Shown one piece after another: positions 17,472 through 27,800 of a stretch of DNA of 64,000 nucleotides (its first letter is position 1; every line of letters starts with the position of its first letter). This stretch comes from UBA11403 sp963784615. GTDB taxonomy: Bacteria > Pseudomonadota > Gammaproteobacteria > Legionellales > Legionellaceae. The DNA is taken from NCBI GenBank assembly GCA_963784615.1, contig CAWASG010000002.1, positions 558,001-622,000 of the forward strand. The letters are read 5' to 3'. The notes under the pieces are model-generated. The model searched no databases and was not told the origin of the DNA. It saw nothing but the letters and a program-made list of their open reading frames with translations. The translations under genes were made by a program, and so were the position numbers.

Positions 17472-17562
17472 CCGAAATCCGAGCCGCGACCGTTAGGGAG
17501 TGGAGCAGTGTCGGAGCCGGCCGAACTGCTCCACTCCCTAACGGTCGCGGCTCGGATTTCGG
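17472..17562. repeat. Perfect 38-bp-arm palindrome
   Basis: Arms 17472-17509 and 17525-17562 are exact reverse complements (start CCGAAATCCGAGCCGCGACC) around a 15-base loop. The inner CCGTTAGGGAGTGGAGCAGT part recurs as the hairpin at 6522-6555. Much more G+C rich than its surroundings. Confidence 0.92.
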
Positions 17563-17616
17563 CTATGTATCAACAAGTTGAGTATTGCCATCGGTCAAAA
17601 TTAGATTAACAACGTA

Positions 17617-17830
17617 CTAGTACATTGACAGCCTATGTTTGATTAATAAAAAACGAACAACAACTGATCGGGCAAGGGCACGCACACAGGCGCGGGCACG
17701 GGCACGTGAATGAGCGCTACGCGAATCTATAAAATATAAAAACCCGCGAAGCGTACATTCGCGTGCCCGTGTGCGTGCCCTTGCCCCTGCCCGTTTTTTG
17801 TTAATCATAGTTAGGCTGCCAATGTACTAG
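17617..17830. mobile_element. 214-bp MITE-like inverted-repeat element
   Basis: Ends CTAGTACATTGACAGCC / GGCTGCCAATGTACTAG, continuing inward as imperfect arms (GATTAATAAAAAACG / CGTTTTTTGTTAATC) and a GC-rich GGGCAAGGGCACGCACAC / GTGTGCGTGCCCTTGCCC core. Non-coding on both strands. Just downstream of the minus-strand 17865 gene. Confidence 0.82.
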
Positions 17831-17864
17831 CTCTATCTGTTTATCCATACATTTCGAACCCTCA

Positions 17865-20800
17865 TCAGGTGTGCTTGAGTCGGTTAAGCGCTTTGGCGGA
17901 GGCATTCTGAGAGTTGATTTTCACATAATCTTCGATTGCACTGATGCTTAGGTCTTGACCTGAAAATACTTTTTTTCCGAAATCACTGCGACCAATATTA
18001 CCTAAACAGGACAGAAAACATTCATTTTTGTAGGCGCTCCTAAATGCCTGTACAACCGCCGTTTCACAAGTGGCTAAATAGACATCGATATCAGGACAAT
18101 CAGTTGACTTTTGTGCGCAGGTGTTGAGCGTGTCCTTGTTTTCCGAGAGGAATTTATATAGGTCCAGCAGCCTACCTGGAGGTAATGTATTTAGGTAATG
18201 GTTTGCCTCAGCTGGTGGCAATAAGAGAAATGCGAGGTTATTACATTTCGTTTTAAACTCAAGATGTAAGGCCTGTGCAAAGGGCAGTTGCGTGACAAGC
18301 TTGGCGAACAGCGCTGGAGTTACGGGGCTTGCGGTCAAGGAACTCAAAATGTCATTAATGCGTTTTTTTTCGGTTGGGGTGCTTTTCAATAGGAGATCCA
18401 GTTCCGCCTGCCCCAGTCGATAGTGTTTCAGTAATCCAACGGTTTGGTAAAGTAGTGGATTTTTTGTTTCTACGATGACGTCAAGGTACGTTTTAGTCGG
18501 ATTTTGCTCACTGACCTGCGTTAACAGGTTCATATCCACTAGAGTCAGAACCGCCTTAGAAAAGCAGGCACTGTTATCGGATAATAACATTTCAAGGGTT
18601 TGCTTCGAAAGCAGGTTGTGCTTGTCTACTTGAACAATGGCTTTACTGATGGCCTCATTGGCTAACATGGCCGCCCGAAGGGTTGGGGTTATCGCAACGC
18701 GGCTCGCGTAAAGTCGAGTTTTTGCTTCTAGTACCAGTAGATAGGATTCATTTTTGCTAAGATGCGTTTGAGCCAGGGTAACCGATCGAATTGACTGGTA
18801 TAACGTGTCCGATTGCGCTATCGGGTAGGTGGTTTTTGAAAACTTGTAGAGCACATCGTCGAGGAACGATGGTGATTTTCGGGTGGCTAAAAACCCTTGT
18901 TGACGATAGTCCAGTAATTCGTGAAAACACTTGCGACCGTTTAATAGTGGACATTTTTCCCTCATCAATTTTAACGCATACTGCCATAGAAATTGGTCAG
19001 TTGGGGTTTTTGGTTTGTATTGACGGTGAGCTAGAGCTTGCATTAATCCAGCTAACATGACTTGGTCACTCGGTGATGGCACGGTAGGGCTTGATATGAA
19101 GTTGGAAACAAACGCTTTGAGTTCGGTGATTTGTTCGATGCTTGATAAGTTAGCCACACAATATAACTCAGTACCCTCAATAAGGATGTCCGTTGTGTCT
19201 GAAGCGGAGGGGGCGATTCGGAAATAGGGTCCGCAATCACTCCACGTTGTATTGTAGTGACCAAAACTACCTCGGTATTCGAGGTGATCGCGCACCTTTT
19301 TTCCGATGACGCTATTCATGTGTCCATAGACGAATAGACCTCGGTCTTTATCTTCTGTGTCCAATTTATCCTTATCTGGAATAAACATGTCATTGCCGAG
19401 CCCAAGCTCTTTAAAGAAATCACGAAGGCATTTTCCATTTCGAAAATGGGCTTCTTTTATTTTTTCTAACGACGTACCCGCATAAGTCGATATGTACGCG
19501 CCAATCTGCATGTCGATATTGTTTTTAAAATCCTCTTTTGCCTTTCCTGCGCATTCCTCGAGGAACGATGGGGGATACTCGGCTTTACTACAAATTCCGA
19601 ACACTTTTCCATATTGGGCTTGATCGGAGTGGCCTAAACCAAATTTTTGGTGGCTTTCATGGACGATTAATGAAATCGTACCATCCATGATAAACGGCTT
19701 CCATTTATCTTCAATTTTTAAATTACGGTGCATGCCGGACGTTGAGTCAATAATAATCGTGATGGGTCTAAGCGGTGCGCCTTTTTCTGGAATACAGGAT
19801 GCAATCATTTTATTTAGGTCAGTTCCTGGACAAATCCCACTCCAGGTTGACAGTAAAACAGTGGGGCCACTGGTGATGAGATAAATATCACGTTTGGGAT
19901 TTTTAATTTTCTGCTTGGTTAGGTTGTCGATAGTCGTGAATTCATAATACATATCCCCTTTTTTATGCATCGCAATCTCATCAGGGGTTAAACCTTCTTG
20001 CGCCAGTGTCAGTGCCATCCACATGGCACTGGTACCTGAGTTAGCGGGTATGCCGACAAATTGATAATTTGATGTATCGGTTGGGTTATCGATACCAAAG
20101 GCGGCTATCTCGTGGTCATAGGTGTCCTTTAGAAAGTCTTCAAAGTTCAGCTTGAGTTGGCCTTTAGCAATGAGTAAGCCAATTTCATGAGCGAAACAAT
20201 AGAAGATGAGCGCAAAACGGTCATAGTCATTAGAATGCAATTGGGTTGCGGAATTTAATAAAATCGCCATTCGTTGCAGCGTGGTTTTATTGATAACATT
20301 CATTTCAGGCAAATGGCTTAGCATTCCATGTAAACAAGAAGCCAACAAATGAGTGGGGCACTGTTCATCGGCTGCGATACGAGCCAATAGGGGGCAGTAT
20401 CGCTTCTTTAATTCCGTTATGTTATCCGGTAACCAAGAATCCATGCCATGCAATCTTGGAACTTGAGTAGCAGTATGGACTGGGTTAGATTGAAATAACG
20501 CAGAAGCGACTTTCCAAGGGGAGGCTTTAAAGCCAAACTCGGCCATTTTGTAGGTAAAATTACCTTCAATGCGAAATACTCTAAATATTCTATAGAGCCA
20601 ATCGTATTTTTGATCATTTTTGTCAATACGAATAAACCCAAATGGACTGGTTGGATCGTTAGGGTTTCTTAAGAGTCTAACTTTCTCGTTCTTATCGGGA
20701 TCATAATTCGGAGCATAAGCTTTAAGGATATCTTTGATTTTTAATGTCGTGGAAAAGGTAATCGGGACATAGTTATACAGCTCCGTGTCGAAATTGGGAT

Positions 20801-21212
20801 CAAATTGTTTTAACACGGTTTGAATATCTTTCAGTGACGAAAAAGAATCGGTTCGATAATAAACGGAGTCTGCATGGGTATTGGGATTTTGAGGGAGAAA
20901 CGTGGTCGTATTTTTATTAACGTGGGACGCTATTGTCGTACCAAACATTTCTTTTGATAGATTGATATCCTGGATGTCTTCGAGCATGCTGAGGTAGGTC
21001 TCAAATGCTTTACTCGAGAAATTCCTTTGAAATTGAGCTTGGCGCCATGCTTTTTGGATGCGCAAAGCCGCCTGCTGGCGCTGGTCAGTAGGCGGCTCGG
21101 GTTTCTTTATTCCCCTCTGATTTTGAGAGTTAGCAGCCGGAGTAACGGCGGCCGGAAAAGAAACGGTTTGTTGCAAATAGGCACGGAGTTGCACCAGCGC
21201 TTTATTTGACAT
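17865..21212 (-). CDS. 1115-aa effector-like protein with IQ motif and PLP-enzyme-like core
   Basis: Large soluble protein, no signal peptide. Residues 50-63 (LRIQKAWRQAQFQR) match the IQ calmodulin-binding motif (IQxxxR....R), a eukaryotic-type element also used by the Legionella effector SidJ. The middle third resembles a fold-type I PLP enzyme: NSGTSAMWMALTLA (391-404, phosphate loop), ITIIIDSTSG with Asp489 (cofactor ring), and ISLIVHESHQKFGLGHSD with Lys523 (possible Schiff-base Lys, 34 residues on). The C-terminal 400 residues are helical and unrecognised. Start ATG after GGGGAGCAATTC. Single-gene transcript. Effector status and PLP chemistry are inference. Confidence 0.7.
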   Translation of the reverse strand: MSNKALVQLRAYLQQTVSFPAAVTPAANSQNQRGIKKPEPPTDQRQQAALRIQKAWRQAQFQRNFSSKAFETYLSMLEDIQDINLSKEMFGTTIASHVNKNTTTFLPQNPNTHADSVYYRTDSFSSLKDIQTVLKQFDPNFDTELYNYVPITFSTTLKIKDILKAYAPNYDPDKNEKVRLLRNPNDPTSPFGFIRIDKNDQKYDWLYRIFRVFRIEGNFTYKMAEFGFKASPWKVASALFQSNPVHTATQVPRLHGMDSWLPDNITELKKRYCPLLARIAADEQCPTHLLASCLHGMLSHLPEMNVINKTTLQRMAILLNSATQLHSNDYDRFALIFYCFAHEIGLLIAKGQLKLNFEDFLKDTYDHEIAAFGIDNPTDTSNYQFVGIPANSGTSAMWMALTLAQEGLTPDEIAMHKKGDMYYEFTTIDNLTKQKIKNPKRDIYLITSGPTVLLSTWSGICPGTDLNKMIASCIPEKGAPLRPITIIIDSTSGMHRNLKIEDKWKPFIMDGTISLIVHESHQKFGLGHSDQAQYGKVFGICSKAEYPPSFLEECAGKAKEDFKNNIDMQIGAYISTYAGTSLEKIKEAHFRNGKCLRDFFKELGLGNDMFIPDKDKLDTEDKDRGLFVYGHMNSVIGKKVRDHLEYRGSFGHYNTTWSDCGPYFRIAPSASDTTDILIEGTELYCVANLSSIEQITELKAFVSNFISSPTVPSPSDQVMLAGLMQALAHRQYKPKTPTDQFLWQYALKLMREKCPLLNGRKCFHELLDYRQQGFLATRKSPSFLDDVLYKFSKTTYPIAQSDTLYQSIRSVTLAQTHLSKNESYLLVLEAKTRLYASRVAITPTLRAAMLANEAISKAIVQVDKHNLLSKQTLEMLLSDNSACFSKAVLTLVDMNLLTQVSEQNPTKTYLDVIVETKNPLLYQTVGLLKHYRLGQAELDLLLKSTPTEKKRINDILSSLTASPVTPALFAKLVTQLPFAQALHLEFKTKCNNLAFLLLPPAEANHYLNTLPPGRLLDLYKFLSENKDTLNTCAQKSTDCPDIDVYLATCETAVVQAFRSAYKNECFLSCLGNIGRSDFGKKVFSGQDLSISAIEDYVKINSQNASAKALNRLKHT

Positions 21213-21369
21213 GAATTGCTCCCCTTAAACATACACACTTTCGCCATTTAATATACACTAAGCGCGCATAGAGGTCAATATCAGGCGTATTAGTTGTTAA
21301 ATATAAATTGAAATGCAACGTAAAGTAATGTACAATAGGTGCTTATTTAAAGAGCAGGAATTTATAATT

Positions 21370-21837
21370 ATGACCACTCCCAATTCATCTGCTGTTTCAG
21401 CACAGGAAGAGAAAGAAATCTCCTCTTTTTTTCTTTTAAAAATATTGGCTGCTGAACCAACGTCAATAATTGCAACTAATTTAGTACTGATCGGTGTATT
21501 AGGGATTCTTGCTGTAGGACTTGGCGCAGTGATAGGTTTTGCAGCATTAAGTATCTTATCTCCTATTGGTTTATTAGCTTTCAGTTTAGGTGCTTGTATT
21601 GTAGGTGCGCTTCTCGCCCTAGGGGCTTCTTATGCCAACACTAAGCTTGGACGACCTACATTTGAAAAGAATTTGAATAACAGGAGAAATGACTCCGCCC
21701 GCTTATTTCTATCTATGGAAAATGTGGTGGCTTTGGAAACAAAAAATGCCGAACTCCGACAAGCCATTCTGCAACAAAATTCTCAAAATGGTGAGCATGA
21801 AGACAGTTCCTCTAACTTAGCTATGACTGGACTTTAA
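21370..21837 (+). CDS. Small hypothetical membrane protein
   Basis: 155 aa. After a short polar N terminus (MTTPNSSAVSAQEEKE) come two or three hydrophobic segments (about residues 38-95: ATNLVLIGVLGILAVGLGAV and LGACIVGALLALGASY), then a helical polar tail ending in EHEDSSSNLAMTGL. The ATG at 21370 follows AGCAGGAATTT; the frame could start at 21313. It resembles the N-terminal hairpin of the 16437 protein. No family recognised. Confidence 0.6.
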   Translation: MTTPNSSAVSAQEEKEISSFFLLKILAAEPTSIIATNLVLIGVLGILAVGLGAVIGFAALSILSPIGLLAFSLGACIVGALLALGASYANTKLGRPTFEKNLNNRRNDSARLFLSMENVVALETKNAELRQAILQQNSQNGEHEDSSSNLAMTGL

Positions 21838-21912
21838 CCAACTTTAAAGAATCAAGAATAAAATCAATGGCATTCATCTTTTTGTTTCACCCAGTGCGCC
21901 TGAGGGTCTTAG

Positions 21913-22311
21913 CAAAATGATGCAAAAGTAGATTCTCTAAATGGGCAAAAACCACAATCAGTAAATGTCTCCGTCAATATAAATCTTATTGATCAAAAGC
22001 TGAAGGAATATATATCTACTCCCTACGCTGGAATTTTTGGTTATGTATTCAAAACTCACAAAGCAGGGGAGCTTGAAGCCCTGGAAGATCTTATCAAACA
22101 TAAACGTACAGAAGGCGTAACCACCCTGAGCTTGCTTGATGTTCAAGAGGCGGTAGAATCAGCTAATGATTTTTTCCATCACCCTATATATTGGCTGCAT
22201 ATTCGCGCAAATCGGGTCAAATATGTTCTTGAACCAGATAGTCAACCAGATGATGGTACGCTATCTAGTAGAATCTTAACTGAGATTGGAAAGACATTTA
22301 AACCTACATGA
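21913..22311 (+). pseudogene. Open frame without a start codon, probable gene remnant
   Basis: A 132-codon frame runs from the stop at 21910 to TGA at 22309 with no ATG, GTG or TTG at its beginning. It reads as convincing protein (NINLIDQKLKEYISTPYAG, FKTHKAGELEALEDLIKH, FFHHPIYWLHIRANRVKYV), so it is likely the 3' part of a gene that lost its start. Family not recognised. The remainder of 21838-22482 holds nothing else that I can identify. Confidence 0.45.
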
Positions 22312-22482
22312 GAGAAGAGTCTAAGAGGGTGTCCGGAAAGTCCATGCCTCCGGCTATCTCACTAATGATTTGTGCAAAAAATCACCTACACTCCATCGTC
22401 ATTATCCTAACCTTTGTTTTTTCATATAAAGAAATTAGCAGCGCGATTTCATGTTACGCCAGTCACTTTTGTTGATTGATTC

Positions 22483-23922
22483 TTAAGGTCTGGCGCTATT
22501 TTCCTCGCGTTCATGTTCGCGCGGTGATATTCGTTTAAACATCATGAATGGGGAGGTTGTTGGTGATTGATTAAGCATTCGTTCAACGTTATCTATAAAA
22601 TGTTTAAGGGAGGGTGTCGCTACTTCTTGGAGTTGAGCCCATAACAGGGGAAACTGTTGGGATATCATTTTATAAAACTCCCTCGAAAAATCATTATGAT
22701 GAGGTCGATATATGTTTGAAAAACGAGAGGATTGTGTGGCGATAATGAGTAAATCATCAAGTGTCAAGTTGCGGAACGATGAGTACAGGATATTGCGGAT
22801 CAAGTTGAAATAGAGCTCCTTATTATCTTCTTCATCTTGACTCATGTGATATTCAATTGTTTTTAATGCTTCACTCATCGCACTCAAGTTGTCTTGAACA
22901 TCTCGATTTAATCGATCTAGGTCATTGCTTTGTGGCGTTGGCGAATCTGAAATCATAAATAGATGGTCGTTTTGTTTCAAAATTTCATCGAATGAGTTTG
23001 CAATAATTTCAACGCAGTATGAAGTGGATTGCTTTGTAGCGGGCGGAGTTGTAAGCCTTTCCCAAATTTGCTGCACTGATACAAGACCGTTGTCGTTATC
23101 CTCGAAGTCGTCGATGTATCCAGATGAAAAAATGGCTTCACGAACGCTCGAGCTTAAACGTTGAAGAAATTCATTAAACTCATGAATTGCAACCATAGCC
23201 GTTCGCCCAGCATCATATTCATCATACCCTTGTCGTCGCCCACCCTCACGGAGGCCATTAATAAGGCGATTAATGGCTGCGCCAGCCGTATTGCCGAAAT
23301 ATGAAAATGTTTTTCTATCATGTATCGCTCTGATAGCTTGCATCACGCTTGGGTGTCGGGCAATGAGTCGGTCGTACTCTTGTGAAGATATAGGCGAAGA
23401 AGTTCTTTCTTGCATAAGATAGGGGCGTTTGAAAATAGCATCGCGTTGAGCGAATTCTAATACATCAGTAATAGAAATCAATTTTTGCTTGTCATCACTT
23501 AGAATGTATTCTCTCAAATCAATTGGGTCGTTCTCAAATATCGTATTGATATAACGTACTTTGTTATCAGGTAGTAATGAGGGCATTAGGTGCTGCAGAT
23601 AATGGGTGGTGTATCCGTATCTTAATCCGCACTTTTGCAATGTTCTCGCCACTTCGATGCACATTTGGTTAATCGGGCTAACAAAACTATGGCAATAAGT
23701 TAAATCCGAGTGATATATGAGTTCCCATCGCTCAAGAAGAAATGATGACAAATGGACATGAATTTTGGAAAGTGGTGAGTGATGTAATATCCGCCTCAAA
23801 AGGAAGAAGCTATATTTAGCTTCAATATAGGCGAGTTGGTTAGGTGGATTGTAATCATCTAATTGACTGAAAAACTCCGCTAATTTCGTTTTTAAATAAT
23901 GACATGATTGCGGTGTAAGCAT
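22483..23922 (-). CDS. Hypothetical helical protein, effector-like
   Basis: 479 aa, soluble, no signal peptide or membrane segment, rich in predicted helix. It begins MLTPQSCHYLKTKLAEFFSQ and has a charged tail (FKRISPREHEREENSARP). A basic glycine-rich stretch, INGLREGGRRQGYDEYDAGR, lies mid-protein. No domain recognised. Weak ribosome site (GAAAAATT before ATG). Flanked by an IS remnant upstream; transcribed alone. Confidence 0.6.
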   Translation of the reverse strand: MLTPQSCHYLKTKLAEFFSQLDDYNPPNQLAYIEAKYSFFLLRRILHHSPLSKIHVHLSSFLLERWELIYHSDLTYCHSFVSPINQMCIEVARTLQKCGLRYGYTTHYLQHLMPSLLPDNKVRYINTIFENDPIDLREYILSDDKQKLISITDVLEFAQRDAIFKRPYLMQERTSSPISSQEYDRLIARHPSVMQAIRAIHDRKTFSYFGNTAGAAINRLINGLREGGRRQGYDEYDAGRTAMVAIHEFNEFLQRLSSSVREAIFSSGYIDDFEDNDNGLVSVQQIWERLTTPPATKQSTSYCVEIIANSFDEILKQNDHLFMISDSPTPQSNDLDRLNRDVQDNLSAMSEALKTIEYHMSQDEEDNKELYFNLIRNILYSSFRNLTLDDLLIIATQSSRFSNIYRPHHNDFSREFYKMISQQFPLLWAQLQEVATPSLKHFIDNVERMLNQSPTTSPFMMFKRISPREHEREENSARP

Positions 23923-24031
23923 AATTTTTCATTTTTTGAGTGAGTATTGATCCATTATTAGATATTTTTTTTCAGCTGACAATACTGCACTTCAAGGGTG
24001 TGTGTAGCGAATTGTTAAAAAACAAAAAAAA

Positions 24032-24289
24032 TTACAATTTGTTTTGAAGTTTCACTATGTCCTCTTGAGACAAGCCAGTAAATCTACTAATTTTATCTAA
24101 TGGTTCATCATCTTTTAACATATTAAGAGCTATTTCAGTACTACGCATATCTTTGCCTTCAGCCTTGCCTTCAGCTTTGCCTTCAGCGTATTTATCCATA
24201 ATAAGTGTTTTTTCTCGGCTAACTTGATCCCAGTAGCTTTCATAAAGATTATTTATTTGAAAACAAAAGACTGTATTTACGATTGACAA
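24032..24289 (-). pseudogene. C-terminal fragment of an Rpn/PDDEXK-type transposase-like nuclease
   Basis: The frame reads YWDQVSREKTLIMDKYAEGK, then three EGKA repeats, then IALNMLKDDEPLDKISRFTG and LSQEDIVKLQ. This arrangement (charged EGKAEGK spacer then a helix-turn-helix-like tail) is typical of the end of Rpn family recombination-promoting nucleases. The catalytic N-terminal domain is missing. The spacer is encoded by a short tandem repeat (GCCTTCAGC units near 24155-24190). Confidence 0.65.
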
Positions 24290-24557
24290 AGGCCTTATGA
24301 AATTTCAGCAGCGTGACTGGTTTTAGGATGAGGGCAATTTTGGTTAAGCGCTTTACACTAATCATTGAGGCGAGCAGACCAAAGGTGATTTTTTCAAAAA
24401 AAGTCAATCTCGGTGCACGTTTTTGACTACGAGACAAAGTGATTAGTTGTTGGCGTAATGCTATATTTTCAGCTGCTACTGCACGTACACCACCTGGAGA
24501 CAGTAATCTCAGGCATAAGATAATATAACTAAATATTAATGCTGTTAATTTCATCAT
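24249..24557 (-). pseudogene. N-terminal fragment of an integrase-core transposase
   Basis: From the internal Met at 24557: LRLLSPGGVRAVAAENIALR and QQLITLSRSQKRAPRLTFFE match the N terminus of rve-type transposases (RAVVAEN..L+QQL......+RAP.L). It stops at FVNRKYSLLFS before any DDE residue, so it is a fragment. It overlaps the Rpn remnant in another frame. Confidence 0.6.
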
Positions 24558-24809
24558 ACCGTTTATTATACTATATAAATACCATGATTCATTTAGGACT
24601 CGAAATATTTTATTTGGAATTAAGAATTCGCTACACACAGGCAAGTTATAAGGATAAAGCGATGGTGTATATTAAGGTGAGTGTTAATAAGCAGTAAACT
24701 CCTCGAGAATGTGCCGAATCCCTCCAAAGGGCGAGCGACGACCTCCAGGCCTGTGAATTTTTGTGCTATCATGCGCTAAATTTGAATAGAAAGTCCTGGG
24801 GTCGTGAAC

Positions 24810-27800
24810 ATGCCAAGCATCTGCATCGTTAAATTAAAAAATTGGGAAGAGGATTTATTTTCCAAATGTCCGAGTAATGCAGATCTCCCTGCTCTGAAAG
24901 AGAAGCTGTGCGTTTTATTTTCGACAAGCACAGGCCTAAGGCAGATCCTTAAGAAAAAACATTTTTCTGGCAAGATTGTTTATACGATGAACTTCGACCT
25001 AAAGGGCCACGCTCATCGTCTTATTTTTGAAAAGAGCTCGTCGGGTACGGGACAAACAATTTTTGTTTTAAGAAGCATCGCTTTTTTCCATGATTACAAG
25101 AAAGCATTAAGTTTTCAGCCTTTACCACGGGTTGATTTCACCAGTGCCGAAGAGACAGTCCTTCATGATGCAGATATCGAGGAAGTTGATAGTGAGTGCA
25201 TCCACTACAATGAGCAGTGGTTGCAGTTAAGTAGTCAGCAAAGTTCTTTTTTGACCCAAAATAAGTTTCCTATGTTGGTATCAGGGCCTCCTGGCTCAGG
25301 TAAAACCCTCTTATCGCACGCCTTGTTTGAGAGGATGGCACTTGAGCATCAAGAGACAGGTGATCCGCGTCCGCTGAAGTTATTGTATTTAACGAAATCA
25401 AAACCATTGGCCGATAAGATGAGACAAGAATGGGGCTCTTGGGCAGCGGCTAATCTAGGTCAAAGTCCATCTAAAGTACTTGCTATTTTTTTATCATTCG
25501 ATGCACTTGCCGATTGGCATTATCAGTTATCGCAACAGCATGATGAATCTGATGATAATGAATCTACCGACGAAGCAGGTGTTCATTCTGATGTGTGTAA
25601 AGGATACATTAAGCGTCTAATCGAACATAGTCATCTAAAAGGTTCATATACAGCAGACGATATCTATCATGAGTTTGTATTGACCGCCAAAGTTTTGTCT
25701 GATGACCTGTTGGCAAAAAACACATATGAATCCTCAGAATATAAAAAACTAGGCGCACGCCAAACCTCTTTAACTGATAAGCGCGAAGACGCTTACGCTC
25801 TCTACAAGCAACTTACCGATAAGCTTGCCGCAGAACAAAAATACTACCCTGAGTTTCGTGCTATTAGCGCGTTAAGCGATGATTACAAGTATGATCTGGT
25901 TTGTGTGGACGAGTCCCAATTGAGTGGAACACAAAGTTTATTCAACGCGTTCGAGATGGCCAAAGGCGGCCGTGTAGTTTATTTTGCGGACGCCCACCAG
26001 CGTCAAGAAACGCGCTATTCGCCGCTAACGCTTCTAGAGGTCTTGATTCATCAAAGATCACAGCAGATATTCGAGAAAACATTGCTCACAACTACTCATC
26101 GATTGAGTCCCGCAGCTGCAAAGTTATGCAATGATATTATTTTACTAGATACACATTTAAGCCAAGGCCTTCCAGAGAAAACAGCTTATGCCGGCATTGA
26201 TGCTAGTCACTTGGACATTGATTTATCTGCGACAGAGGAAGAGGGCTGTTTGCGGTGGGCAAGCACATCTGAAGATAACACTCAAATGGCGAATTTGAGA
26301 AATTGCGCTACCGCAGCCGCGATTGTGCTCACCGAAGAAGATAAGCCAGCAGGCTCATTGCTGATTGGTGGAAGTGGTAACGTATTTACAGCCAAGCAAT
26401 CACAAGGACTGCAGTTTAGTCATGTGGTTGTTTATTTGTCTAAGAGCGCCATGAAAGAGTTTGCGCTCGTCAGTCGCCGCATGTACGATGCAGGTATTAA
26501 TGCTAGCTCCCCCTTGGAGCCAAAGAAATCTTTATCATCCACCAAATCAAGAGAGTCGGCTGACAAAAGCTCAATGCTATCAACATTACTTGTTTCGCTT
26601 TCACGCTCCTTTAAGCACTTATGGATTAAAGTTGAGGGGCTGGATGATAAAGAGAGGCATGCAGTTCATCACTTTCTGGAATGGCTGGAAGCAAAATGCC
26701 AGGCGTCAAATAGTGCGCAAGCGCATGTGATACCCACCCCAAGAAGTACTAACGACGAATGGCTTGTCGCCATTCACGATTTTTTAAATTATGGCAAGGA
26801 CGAGCAGGCGTTTCAGGCGCTTGCTCAGCAGTTTTCACTTACAGAGAGCCAGGCGAAGGATTATGTACAATATTATCGCGAGCAATTGAATTCCAGGGCG
26901 CCCCAAGATCAATTAATGGAGCGTTGCCGAGAACATTTATCGCAATTACAGCGCCGTGTTGCTTCGGCCGGTGCCGAAGCAGCTGTATGTTCAGCGACAG
27001 CTAGTGTTGCGGACCAAAAAAACGAGGCGAATTCTCTAATCCCCGCCGCGAATACCCAGAAAAAACCACGGCAACGGGCGACTCAAAAACAGATTATCAA
27101 GCCAGACTGCCTGGGAGGCATCACCAGCGATTCTGACGCAAAAACATTGGCGCTGGCGGTTTTGGCCTTACTGAAATTGAAAGATGAAGTGATTGGGCCT
27201 TGGTTATGCGAGCACGCACTTGTTGATGGACGCAGCCTTTTTAGTCTGGTTTATTCTAATTACAGAAATGTAGTCACTCTAAATACGTATCTCCCGGAAA
27301 AAATAAGTGTTTTTTTTGAAAAAGTACAGCCATATTTTTTTAAGCCTGTCTTGGATGGCACGAGAGAGGCACTCACGCACCTGCAGCTTTTGGCGGGATA
27401 TAATTTACTCTATCACGCAGGTGCGCAGGCTCTTGTTCCTTTTGTATTAAATAGCCTAAATACCATTCAGCCTTTTCAATTAAATCAATCAATCGATATC
27501 AATGACGTTATTCAGGGAGGGTCGTTACTCTATTTTATTGCTAGTCAATCTACAACGCCCTTCTTAGCGAAATATCATCATAAAATAACAATTGAGGGTT
27601 TAAATAGGTCCGTAACTTTTTTGCGCAACAATGAGGGGACATCGCCCTTCTATTATCTCGCAATCAAATTAGATACTTATTGTGATTTAATAAAGCAGCT
27701 TTTTAAAAGTCAGAAAGTTGCTGGTGACTTAGCTCATGTAATCACGGCATCTACCTCAGATCAAGGTTTGAGCGCGTTTTATTCGCTGTGCTCAAGTCCA

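Larger units (their letters stand above)
23999..24640. mobile_element. Internally deleted element with TGTGTGTAGCGAATT ends
   Basis: About 640 bp bounded by inverted repeats TGTGTGTAGCGAATT (left, from 23999) and AATTCGCTACACACA (right, to 24639). It holds two partial genes on the minus strand: an integrase-type transposase N terminus and an Rpn-type nuclease C terminus, so it is the product of deletion or nesting. The same end sequence recurs singly at about 38717 and 55515. Confidence 0.7.

Noticed and set aside
17617..17808. Minus-strand Arg/Ala-rich open frame
   Set aside because: Its composition comes from the GC-rich arms of the inverted-repeat element, not from a real protein.
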